Assembly (NCBI RefSeq): GCF_001661495.1
Contig: NZ_BDDT01000020.1
Span: 1-51,784, forward strand
Reading direction: 5' to 3'
From: Pseudoalteromonas prydzensis
Lineage (GTDB): Bacteria > Pseudomonadota > Gammaproteobacteria > Enterobacterales > Alteromonadaceae
Length of the DNA stretch: 51,784 nucleotides
Under the pieces are notes generated by a model. It worked only from the letters and a program-made list of their open reading frames with translations, had not been told where the DNA came from and did no database searches. Within the stretch, counting starts at the first letter, position 1. Every line of letters begins with the position of its first letter. Shown here in pieces: positions 8,389 to 15,682 of the stretch. Made by a program: the position numbers and the translations under genes.

Positions 8389-9594
8389 TCACCTCCGTAA
8401 ACCTAACGTTAGCGAAATACCGACAACCCCTTTATCGTATTGGTAAATAGGGCGAGACGAGTTTTTATCATTGAGTTCATAATAAAGGCTAAATACGCCC
8501 ATCGTACTTTTATAATCGAGCGAAGCATGAAGAGTATTGGTTTGCTCATTACGAGCCACACCAATGTATTTATCTTGAACGTGGTTAAAAGACAGGTTAG
8601 TTCGCAGAAGCTCTTGCCATTCATGCGTCCACTTAACGCCATAAAGCGTGGCTTGTACATAATCGCCTTCAACAAGTGGATCTTCAGCTGCTTGGGATGT
8701 TACCAACTCAATTTTCGTGTAACTCAATGGCTTCCACGTAACGCCAGCCAGCCAACTTAGACCCGTAAAGTTCTCTCGTAACGACGAATCAAAATCTTTC
8801 TTTTGATAACCAAGCTTTATCTTGCCTGAGGTTAAAGCTGATGCTTGCCATTGCATACCTAACATGGCACGGTAATCTGATGAATCTCGATCTGTTGTGC
8901 CTCCCCTTAAATGATCATACTCAATATCTTGCGAACTCAACTCGAGAAATACGTCAGTTCCAGCCTGCGTATTATAGAATCCGGTGACGCTGAAGCGGGT
9001 CTTTTCTAAATCACGGAACTGTGAAATCGCACGAAAGTTTTTATAACGCTTATCATAAAAACGAGCACCAAACGCAACGCGCGCAGCAGAGCTTTTTGCC
9101 CCATATTCATAAGTACCTGACAAGGTAGAATCAATGTATTCAACGGGCTCGGAAATTAAAGCCCCTGTACCTTCACTCAATCCGGTACCACGAGGCTCGG
9201 TTTTACCATCAAGAGCAACAGAAAGGTCAAGGCGTTGCTTACTTGAAAACTCATTATGGGATGCTAGCTTAACGTTATAATCAAAAAAGTTATCAGCTGA
9301 GTCCAGACGGTAGTAGCCACTATCAATACCTAAATCTAAGCTGTATTGGTTTACGCCATCGTCTAAAAGAGTTTGCAACTTTGGGGTGATTCTCAAGAAT
9401 TCACTATTTTGCTCGTTCTCTGGTTGATAATAGAGGTTATCATCATAACCAAGCCCGATACTAAGCGATGGTTTTAACTCAACACCGCCATCAGTGATGT
9501 AACTACCAGGCTCAAAATTAGCACTTGCAGTTGTACTAAGTAATAACGTAGATGACAGCAGAACCACTCTGTTCAAGTCCATTTTAATAAGCAT
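8389..9594 (-). CDS. Outer-membrane beta-barrel protein of polysaccharide export (VpsM-like)
   Basis: 401 residues. A signal peptide (LLSSTLLLSTTASA) is followed by alternating amphipathic strands with aromatic girdles and a terminal strand ending GISLTLGLRR. This is the pattern of an outer-membrane barrel of roughly 16-18 strands. Order and neighbours match VpsM between VpsL and VpsN. The likely role is the outer-membrane pore for the short OPX partner, inferred from context. Its TGA stop sits inside the GGAGGTGATAATG that starts the next gene. The start at 9594 overlaps the preceding gene by 11 bp; ATG 9582 is an alternative. Confidence 0.85.
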   Translation of the reverse strand: MLIKMDLNRVVLLSSTLLLSTTASANFEPGSYITDGGVELKPSLSIGLGYDDNLYYQPENEQNSEFLRITPKLQTLLDDGVNQYSLDLGIDSGYYRLDSADNFFDYNVKLASHNEFSSKQRLDLSVALDGKTEPRGTGLSEGTGALISEPVEYIDSTLSGTYEYGAKSSAARVAFGARFYDKRYKNFRAISQFRDLEKTRFSVTGFYNTQAGTDVFLELSSQDIEYDHLRGGTTDRDSSDYRAMLGMQWQASALTSGKIKLGYQKKDFDSSLRENFTGLSWLAGVTWKPLSYTKIELVTSQAAEDPLVEGDYVQATLYGVKWTHEWQELLRTNLSFNHVQDKYIGVARNEQTNTLHASLDYKSTMGVFSLYYELNDKNSSRPIYQYDKGVVGISLTLGLRR

Positions 9595-10984
9595 TTTTAT
9601 TCACAAACCCTTTGAATATAGTTAAAAAAATAATTTTTATATCAAACCATAATGACCAATGCTTTATATATTGCAGATCATGCTCAACACGCTTACTCAT
9701 TTTCTCTAGCGTATCTGTTTCACCTCGCCAACCATTAATTTGCGCCCACCCAGTGATCCCCGGTTTAGCTTTATGACGCAACATATAAAACTCAACTTTT
9801 TTACGGTATTCCTCGTTATGAGAAACTGCATGCGGTCTTGGTCCAACAATCGACATATCCCCCCACAACACATTAAAAAATTGCGGTAGTTCATCTAAAC
9901 TTGTACGACGCAAAAAACTACCAAAAGGCGTTATCCGGCTATCATGCTTTTTAGCTTGAGTGACAACTTGGCTATTTTCCATCACCTTCATAGAACGAAA
10001 TTTCCAGACTTTTATTTTTTGCCCAGCAAGCCCATATCTATCCTGCATAAAGATTGCGGGACCTTTAGAGGTCAGTTTTACACCAATAAAAATAGCGAGT
10101 AATACAGGGGAAATTAAAGCTAAGATCACAAGACTAAGCACAATATCTTCGGTACGCTTTATCCATTCTTTAGCACCTAGATATGGAGACTCAAACACAC
10201 TCAAAGTATCGACAGCGCCAATATGCTCAATCCGGGCATGAATCAAGTTAGACAACAAAAAATCAGGAATAAAATGTACATCGACGGTGGTATCACCTAA
10301 TTGCAGCAAAATATCTGCAATCCGTTTTTCTGCTTTCATTGGCAGAGCAATAAATAGCACTTCAATTTCACCGCGACGCGCCTTGTTGACTGCGGTATCA
10401 ATCTCATCAGCTACACTTTTATGTAATTGCGTAAACACTCGGTCAGGACTACGGTCATCATAAAAACCTACAAAATCATAGCCTAACTCGGCATGTTTAA
10501 TGATCTCTTGATATAAATATGCTCCGCTTTCTGTAGCGCCAACGATAGCGACCTTTCTCGCACCAACACCCAATTTACGTTTATGCCGTTTATACAACAT
10601 CACAACTAGCCGCCAGCTATATAACATCAAGAAGCTAAATCCGAGCCACAACAATAAACTTACGCGTGACAACGATTCTGTGAACTTGAATAAAAATGCA
10701 ATTGCAAACAATGCCATAAATGCAAGAGCCAAGGCAGCCCAAGCGCATAACACCATGTGTCTGAACTTTCCCGCACGCCAAGAGCGATAAGCAGCTAAAG
10801 CTTCTGTACTGTAAAGGTAAGTTGTAATAACGACTAACAAAGAAATAACGTAATAAGGCGAAAATACAACGCCATAGATAAATATTGCTAACTGCAAAGA
10901 TAAGCACAAAGAAGCAATATCGAGTAGGCGATATAAACTCGCACTCGACGAACCTGAATCTTTAAAAGTCCTTGAAGAATTCAT
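9584..10984 (-). CDS. Undecaprenyl-phosphate sugar-1-phosphate transferase (VpsL/WcaJ-like)
   Basis: 466 residues. It is an inner-membrane polyprenyl-phosphate hexose-1-phosphate transferase that would start the repeat unit. Four N-terminal membrane segments (to about residue 125) lead to a nucleotide-fold domain (VAIVGATESGAYLYQEI, about 147-250). A further membrane helix (about 275-297) precedes the catalytic domain, with KFRSM, RITPFGSFLRRTSLDELPQ, GDMSIVGPRP and KPGITGWAQI. It is the first gene of the vps-II-like operon, preceded by a GGGAC Shine-Dalgarno and a long AT-rich leader. The sugar is probably glucose or galactose but cannot be read from sequence. Confidence 0.92.
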   Translation of the reverse strand: MNSSRTFKDSGSSSASLYRLLDIASLCLSLQLAIFIYGVVFSPYYVISLLVVITTYLYSTEALAAYRSWRAGKFRHMVLCAWAALALAFMALFAIAFLFKFTESLSRVSLLLWLGFSFLMLYSWRLVVMLYKRHKRKLGVGARKVAIVGATESGAYLYQEIIKHAELGYDFVGFYDDRSPDRVFTQLHKSVADEIDTAVNKARRGEIEVLFIALPMKAEKRIADILLQLGDTTVDVHFIPDFLLSNLIHARIEHIGAVDTLSVFESPYLGAKEWIKRTEDIVLSLVILALISPVLLAIFIGVKLTSKGPAIFMQDRYGLAGQKIKVWKFRSMKVMENSQVVTQAKKHDSRITPFGSFLRRTSLDELPQFFNVLWGDMSIVGPRPHAVSHNEEYRKKVEFYMLRHKAKPGITGWAQINGWRGETDTLEKMSKRVEHDLQYIKHWSLWFDIKIIFLTIFKGFVNKNAY

Positions 10985-11146
10985 TTTACATGTCCCTGTA
11001 GAATTAAATTATTGCAACCGCAAAAAACTTAAAAAATCACAATAAACAAGACTATATTACTAGTAAAACAGTATCAATATTTATTATGTTTAAAGCTAAG
11101 CAAACAATTTTATTCATGAAAAAAAACCAAGAAACATATATAAACA

Positions 11147-11162
11147 TTTGTTTATAAACAAA
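11147..11162. promoter_or_regulatory. Candidate operator: 16-bp perfect palindrome
   Basis: TTTGTTTATAAACAAA is a perfect dyad about 165 bp upstream of the VpsL-like start codon. It could bind a dimeric regulator of the export operon. In such AT-rich DNA it could also arise by chance, and no named regulator can be assigned. Confidence 0.35.
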
Positions 11163-11465
11163 CTAAAAAAGCAAAACAACCAATCGCTAGCTATTTATTA
11201 TAAAAGTAAATTTTACCTTTGAACTCTATACAAATAAAATACACGTTATAATTTTTAGTAAAACATTTAACTAAATAAAAAATTAAATTTATCAAAGCCA
11301 AAAAGCCAATTTCATAGGCATAAAAATTAATGTAATTCATAGATTAAATAGGAGGAAAAATAAAGAAAATGACTTAAATTGGCTTCACCAATCATGAAGT
11401 GGATTATTATATTTAAATATAAATTTAGGTTTAGATAAAATAACTAAAAAGAAACGAGCGTTATA

Positions 11466-11497
11466 GTAAAATTGCTAGGGGCAGAAAAGCAGCCCCC
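11466..11497 (-). terminator. Probable terminator of the riboswitch-lyase transcript
   Basis: On the minus strand, about 25 bases past the lyase stop, GGGGC (11492-11496) pairs with GCCCC (11478-11482) around a 9-base loop. This is followed by AGCAATTTTACT. The T tract is short, so termination may be partial. It would separate the lyase from the downstream VpsL-like operon. Confidence 0.5.
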
Positions 11498-11521
11498 GAG
11501 CCTTAGTTAAACTATTTTATT

Positions 11522-12373
11522 TCAAAAATCAGGATTGTTATCCGTAATATCTGCATTCATTTTCTCAAAGTCTGCAAACTTGTTACCGACACGAATACGA
11601 TCATAATACATAACCCGAGATTCAACGGGATCATCTTCTTGCCAATTCCAACGATACAAGCCGAATTTAGCATACGTTTTATGATCCAGAGACTCTACGG
11701 CATAACCAACTGCACCAGAGTAGTTTATGACTAAGTCGTCACCTTTCCATAATTTAAGAAAGCCAACATCAGCATCCCCACTGTATTTAATGTGCAGCAC
11801 CCAATCACTCCACTGACCAAAATCAGCACTGTAATCACCAATGTCTAATACCGCCTGCTCATGGTCTAAGTTAGGACTTGGTACTTCATTACTGCCTGCA
11901 ATCGTTATTCGATAGCGCCCATTAATTGTTTGCAGTGATATTGGAGTAGTTACATAGCGGTTCCAATTTCCATCCGCTGGAGAGGTGTGAACTTGAAAGA
12001 AAGATTCAGGAGATGAGCTATAAACATAGTCGCTATTTAACAGTGTTGAAAAAGCATACCACCGCTCAATTTCCTTACCCCTTTCTAAAGGTGCTAACAG
12101 CTCAGCACGTTTGGAGCCATTTACGTCATCATCACTCTTGTTAATAGTTACTTTTGCGCCGTATTCTCCCTCTCTTGCTTGAGTAGCTAATTTCAAATTA
12201 GCTGAATGAGCCCTTTCATATTTATAATATGGATTAATTTCCCAATCTAGTGACCATACAATTTCATCATGTCGATCAGTAAAATAGCCATTATTCAAAC
12301 TTGCCGCTGTCAACTGAAAAGGAATAAGAATCGCGGCGCACACTGTAATTTCCTGAACATATAGCTTATCCAT
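11522..12373 (-). CDS. Secreted polysaccharide lyase (PF14099 / heparin lyase I-like)
   Basis: 283 residues. A hydrophobic signal-like N-terminus (about residues 8-25, ending near LTAAS) precedes a concanavalin-like beta-sandwich of the Polysacc_lyase type. Seen are a KRAELLAP segment near 87, FFQVHTSP near 125, the WVLHIKYSG strand, FGLYRWN near 237 and the closing YYDRIRVG motif. It would cleave a uronic-acid-containing polymer outside the cytoplasm. WecC in the cluster (a dehydrogenase making a uronic-acid sugar) makes the locus's own product a plausible substrate, but this is inference. AAGGGGG lies 4 bases before the ATG. The leader carries a c-di-GMP-I riboswitch aptamer. Confidence 0.82.
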   Translation of the reverse strand: MDKLYVQEITVCAAILIPFQLTAASLNNGYFTDRHDEIVWSLDWEINPYYKYERAHSANLKLATQAREGEYGAKVTINKSDDDVNGSKRAELLAPLERGKEIERWYAFSTLLNSDYVYSSSPESFFQVHTSPADGNWNRYVTTPISLQTINGRYRITIAGSNEVPSPNLDHEQAVLDIGDYSADFGQWSDWVLHIKYSGDADVGFLKLWKGDDLVINYSGAVGYAVESLDHKTYAKFGLYRWNWQEDDPVESRVMYYDRIRVGNKFADFEKMNADITDNNPDF

Positions 12374-12431
12374 AGAGCCCCCTTATTAACCTAACAATAA
12401 GAAGAAAAGCATAATTGAGTATTGCTCAACT
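12374..12431 (-). promoter_or_regulatory. Candidate expression platform of the riboswitch
   Basis: Between aptamer and lyase ATG the minus strand has a 6-bp hairpin (GTTGAG with CTCAAT, 12414-12430), then a pyrimidine-rich tract and the AAGGGGG ribosome binding site. The hairpin plus T-rich run could be a weak terminator, or the mechanism could be translational. The sequence alone does not tell whether ligand turns the gene on or off. Confidence 0.45.
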
Positions 12432-12513
12432 ATCGTAAGTCACCCGGCCATAACCTGAGGTATTAGAGGATCACTTTGCGCCCTTGGGTTTCCCCAAGTT
12501 TGCCCTTTCCAAC
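12432..12513 (-). promoter_or_regulatory. c-di-GMP-I (GEMM) riboswitch aptamer
   Basis: On the minus strand the order is AAGGGCAAAC, a hairpin CUUGGG-GAAA-CCCAAG, then GGCGCAAAG. These align almost base for base with the V. cholerae Vc2 aptamer (AGGGCAAACC, a GAAA-capped hairpin, GACGCAAAG). Next comes a second stem with CCUCUAA and UAUGG around a short ACC-UCA-GGU hairpin. That pair matches the 11-nt GAAA tetraloop receptor. The 3' side reads GGCCGGGUGAC, matching the conserved GCCGGGU segment. The outer P1 helix does not pair cleanly by eye, which is the main weakness. Ligand choice between c-di-GMP and cGAMP cannot be settled by reading. It precedes the lyase gene by about 60 bp. Confidence 0.85.
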
Positions 12514-12621
12514 ATTAAGGCTAATAACAAAATACCAATGCATCAAGGTAAAACAATAATAAAGAACCACAACCAATAATAAGCAAGCATTTATTATCAA
12601 AGCATCGCTGATCAGAAAGAT

Positions 12622-13353
12622 TCAGGAGCCGAGCTTTTCTTTTAATAGCAACCAAGCAAACTTTGAGTTTGTTACTAGGTACCTTTTCCACATACGTCTA
12701 GGCTCTTGCAACACCCGATAAAACCATTCGAGTCCCGAGTTTTGCATCCATAAAGGCGCTCTGTTTACTTTGCCGGCTACAACGTCGAATGTGCCGCCAA
12801 CCCCCATCACAAAATCAACACCTAATTTGTCTTGCCATTTATTAATAAAGTTCTCTTTCTTAGGAGAAGTAATAGCGACAAATAACAATTTAGCGCCAGA
12901 TTGCGCAATTTTATCAACCAGTGCTTCTTCGTCATCCCAAAAGTAACCATCATTAAAGCCAGCGATATTCAAATTTGGGTAGAGCTCATGCGATTTTGCT
13001 ACCGTTTTTTTAACAACGTCATCCGTTGCGCCAAGTAAAAAGATAGGAAAATTATTTCGCTCACTCATAGCGAGTAGATTATGAAATAAATCAACGCCGG
13101 CAACCCGTTGTGGTACTCGATGCCCCAAGAGTCTTGCACCCCAGACAACTCCCATACCATCAATGTTGATAACATCACAAGATTTTACAGATTCAGCTAA
13201 TTGTGGATCTTTTTGCATATTAACAAGCTTGGCAACATTAACTACAACATGCTGTAAAAACCCGCCAGCTGACACTCTTTGCTCAATGTAAGAGACCGTT
13301 TCTTCCATGGTTGCGACATCCATTGGCGAGCCTAAAAATTCAATACGTTTCAT
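12622..13353 (-). CDS. WecG/TagA/CpsF-family glycosyltransferase (VpsK-like)
   Basis: 243 residues, the usual size. This GT26-type enzyme adds an N-acetylmannosamine(uronic acid)-type or related sugar to a lipid-linked acceptor. Family motifs are INIDGMGVVWGARLLG, VAGVDLFHNLL, IFLLGA, LLFVAITSPKKENFI, GVGGTFDVVAGKVNRAP and the C-terminal GLEWFYRVLQEPRRMWKRY. It fits with WecB and WecC in the same operon, which supply UDP-ManNAc and UDP-ManNAcA. It is the last gene of the upstream polysaccharide operon, 7 bp after the lyase gene. Confidence 0.92.
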   Translation of the reverse strand: MKRIEFLGSPMDVATMEETVSYIEQRVSAGGFLQHVVVNVAKLVNMQKDPQLAESVKSCDVINIDGMGVVWGARLLGHRVPQRVAGVDLFHNLLAMSERNNFPIFLLGATDDVVKKTVAKSHELYPNLNIAGFNDGYFWDDEEALVDKIAQSGAKLLFVAITSPKKENFINKWQDKLGVDFVMGVGGTFDVVAGKVNRAPLWMQNSGLEWFYRVLQEPRRMWKRYLVTNSKFAWLLLKEKLGS

Positions 13354-13360
13354 AATTTCC

Positions 13361-14107
13361 CTATTTAATTGTTTGGATATCGAGTGCTTTAAACGATATT
13401 TGGTTACGAGTGGGGATTTTTGAATGGCGATATAAGCCTATTTTTAAATAATGCTGAAAATCATTAAGCATATTTGCACCCGTAAATAAAAACCGTGTTT
13501 CATCATTGAGCACAACCGTTAATTTGCCATCCTGTTTGTTTGACCATAAAAATGTCAATTGAAAACTATGCCATTGCCCCTTTGATAAGGGGATCCATTC
13601 TCTATATACCCGTCCATAATCAATACCAATGCCAAACACTCCCTGACGAGACTCTGTAAATAATGACACCATAGGACTATTACCAGGAAAATTCTGCCAT
13701 GTTTCACCTCTTTTGGGGTTAGGCTGATCGTGCCATTGTGCAAACAAACTCCAACGGTTTTGTTTATCACTTTTAAAGTCATCTGCAACTTTCAGATCAA
13801 AGCGATAACTTACTGTCTGCCCCAGCTCATAAGGGTAATCAATAGACAATTCTGAGCGAATACCAGAATGTAGCCGAGCTTGGTTAGGGGCAATGCTAAA
13901 GGTGATATTATTTTCAGTATACGTAACAGTTTCATTAGCTACGGCTTCTAAAAACATATACTTATATAAATGCTCAGCACTCAGCGATTTTGCTAATTGT
14001 GCAGTAAATGCCTTATTATCTACTTGGCTTGATTGCGCGTAACAGGTAAAGCTAAGAGTTATTAAAGCTGTTATTACGAACCACCTAATTACTTTTTGCA
14101 GTTGCAT
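13361..14107 (-). CDS. Exported polysaccharide lyase (PF14099-like) within the biosynthesis operon
   Basis: 248 residues from ATG 14107, chosen because GGGAG lies 7 bases upstream and a clean signal peptide follows (WFVITALITLSFTCYA). The upstream ATG at 14167 would add 20 residues overlapping the previous gene. The beta-sandwich has the family's HSGIRSELSIDYPY segment near residue 75, WSLFAQWHDQPNP near 118, the FQLTFLWSN strand and KIGLYRHSK near 225. Lyases inside synthesis operons often trim polymer in the periplasm or aid release. That role is inferred. It overlaps the upstream glycosyltransferase by 23 bp. Confidence 0.82.
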   Translation of the reverse strand: MQLQKVIRWFVITALITLSFTCYAQSSQVDNKAFTAQLAKSLSAEHLYKYMFLEAVANETVTYTENNITFSIAPNQARLHSGIRSELSIDYPYELGQTVSYRFDLKVADDFKSDKQNRWSLFAQWHDQPNPKRGETWQNFPGNSPMVSLFTESRQGVFGIGIDYGRVYREWIPLSKGQWHSFQLTFLWSNKQDGKLTVVLNDETRFLFTGANMLNDFQHYLKIGLYRHSKIPTRNQISFKALDIQTIK

Positions 14108-15122
14108 AAACTGACTCCCACAAAGGAAGAATAACTTTAGATGTAAACCGCGCCTGATACACTTCATTGGCAGTTTTTATCACAGTGTTTAGCTCTGTTG
14201 GCTTAGCCAAAACGTAGGCTAGTTTTTCACGAATTTGGGTAACATCTCCTGGCTCAACTAAATAACCTGTTTGCTGTTCAATGATCACTTCAGGAATAGC
14301 GCCAACAGGAGTGGTAATAATTGGTATACCGCAGGCCATTGACTCTATTATGGTCATTGGTAAACCTTCATTATAAGTCGGTAGAATCATCACACTGCAA
14401 GTGCTCAGCAAAGCTTTCTTTTGCTCGGTATTAACCCAACCATGAAAAGTGATTTTATCTTCTAATTTAAGTGTTGATACTAAATCTGCGACCTTTTTAT
14501 TTTCCCCACTTCCACATAGGTGTAAATGAAAATCAACCTCCAGTTCGGAGCATGCCTGTAGTAGTTCATAGATACCTTTACGATTAATAAATGCACCAAG
14601 AAATAATATTTGATTGCTTTGCCTAGGCAGGTCCAATTGGCAAACATCAACATAGTTATTAATAACTCGCGCTTTACGCCCAGAAATACTTTCGATGTAG
14701 TCACTCCACCCTTGAGATAAAACCACAAACTCATCTGCATGTTTGATTAGCCATAGAATGAGCTTTTTAGTTAATTTGGAACGAGAGCCAAAATAAACCC
14801 TAAACTCTGAGCCATGTAAATGGATAATACTGTAATGATGAAACAACTTTGCAATGACAGTAAACACCAACTTACGCCAAAAGCTCCCTTTATAAGACAT
14901 ATGACAATGGACAATTAAATTGCGACGCGTTAATGCCAGCCAGCTAAATTTAAAAAAGGCTGCAATAAACAAGTACAAATCTTGCCATTTATTTAAGCCT
15001 AAATGACTGGTGATCCGAGTATGTGTTTTATTTTCGAATAAGCCATTTTCTACATAGCCATTGATCACAGAATCAATACCGCCGGGCGCGCTTGTTGCAA
15101 TGGTTACAATGTGAGTTTTCAT
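14085..15122 (-). CDS. GT4-family glycosyltransferase
   Basis: 345 residues from ATG 15122, preferred over 15140 because AGG lies 6 bases upstream and the acetyltransferase overlap disappears. It has a GT-B fold: the N-terminal domain begins TIATSAPGGIDSVINGYVENG, and the C-terminal domain has LFLGAFINRKGIYELLQA and the EGLPMTIIESMACGIPII donor-site motif with its paired glutamates. It adds one sugar to the lipid-linked repeat unit at the cytoplasmic face. Donor and linkage are unknown. Confidence 0.88.
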   Translation of the reverse strand: MKTHIVTIATSAPGGIDSVINGYVENGLFENKTHTRITSHLGLNKWQDLYLFIAAFFKFSWLALTRRNLIVHCHMSYKGSFWRKLVFTVIAKLFHHYSIIHLHGSEFRVYFGSRSKLTKKLILWLIKHADEFVVLSQGWSDYIESISGRKARVINNYVDVCQLDLPRQSNQILFLGAFINRKGIYELLQACSELEVDFHLHLCGSGENKKVADLVSTLKLEDKITFHGWVNTEQKKALLSTCSVMILPTYNEGLPMTIIESMACGIPIITTPVGAIPEVIIEQQTGYLVEPGDVTQIREKLAYVLAKPTELNTVIKTANEVYQARFTSKVILPLWESVYATAKSN

Positions 15123-15124
15123 TT

Positions 15125-15682
15125 TTAACCTAATTTCCATATATTTTGTTGAGCGGCATCCGCTCCGTTAAAAGAAATAACTTTGCTTGGATTACCGACG
15201 ACCACGGCATTGTCTGGAATATCCTTCGTCACTACAGCATTAGCCCCAATGACCGCATTACGACCAATAGTCACACCACCTAAAATACATGCTCCACAGC
15301 CGATATAGACATTATCTTTAATAACGGGAAATGAACCGCCCTTGCCTGCAATCGTCACACCATGCACTATGGTCACATTGCTACCTATTTTGACTTTGGC
15401 ACCAAAGGTTGTACAAAACACATGATACATAGCAAAGCCAGGACCGATATCAGCGCGATAGTTAATATCAGAAACGTACACACGCTTGTAGTAGCTGTAG
15501 ATTAATTTAGGAAAAATACGTAATAGCGGATTAGTGTCAAAATGCTTAGCAACACGCAGCCAAAAAACAAACTTAAAGCCCTTATTGAAAAATAAACTTT
15601 TGCAAAATAAGGAAAAGCTAACGGCGCCCTGTTGTCGATAAAGATCAGATTTCAATAAATACTTAAGTGTATAATTAGCCAT
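15125..15682 (-). CDS. Serine-acetyltransferase-like hexapeptide acyltransferase
   Basis: 185 residues. The C-terminal half is a left-handed beta-helix of hexapeptide repeats (IGSNVTIVHGVTIAG, then IKDNVYIGCGACILGGVTIG and NAVIGANAVVTKDIP), ending with VVGNPSKVI. The conserved histidine is in FAMYHVFCTTFG and HGVTI. In this setting it probably O-acetylates a sugar of the repeat unit, like VpsC or VpsG, rather than serine. It overlaps the upstream glycosyltransferase gene by 8 bp. Confidence 0.88.
   Translation of the reverse strand: MANYTLKYLLKSDLYRQQGAVSFSLFCKSLFFNKGFKFVFWLRVAKHFDTNPLLRIFPKLIYSYYKRVYVSDINYRADIGPGFAMYHVFCTTFGAKVKIGSNVTIVHGVTIAGKGGSFPVIKDNVYIGCGACILGGVTIGRNAVIGANAVVTKDIPDNAVVVGNPSKVISFNGADAAQQNIWKLG

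Larger units (their letters stand above)
10985..11521. other. AT-rich intergenic region upstream of the export operon
   Basis: 537 bp with no convincing gene and very low GC. It should contain the promoter of the VpsL-like operon and the end of the lyase transcript. Distinct items are a perfect 16-bp palindrome (11147-11162), an inverted pair AAGCCAATTT (11303-11312) and AAATTGGCTT (11376-11385), and a strong plus-strand GGAGG (11351-11355) followed by a two-codon reading frame. I could not assign a promoter with confidence in such AT-rich sequence. Confidence 0.6.

Noticed and set aside
11369..11377. Two-codon frame ATG-ACT-TAA after a perfect GGAGG
   Set aside because: It is too short to call a gene. 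It is kept only as part of the observation on the structured element at 11303-11385.
13361..14167. Longer start (ATG 14167) for the operon-encoded lyase
   Set aside because: The extra 20 residues precede a clean signal peptide that begins at 14107, and GGGAG sits 7 bases before 14107.
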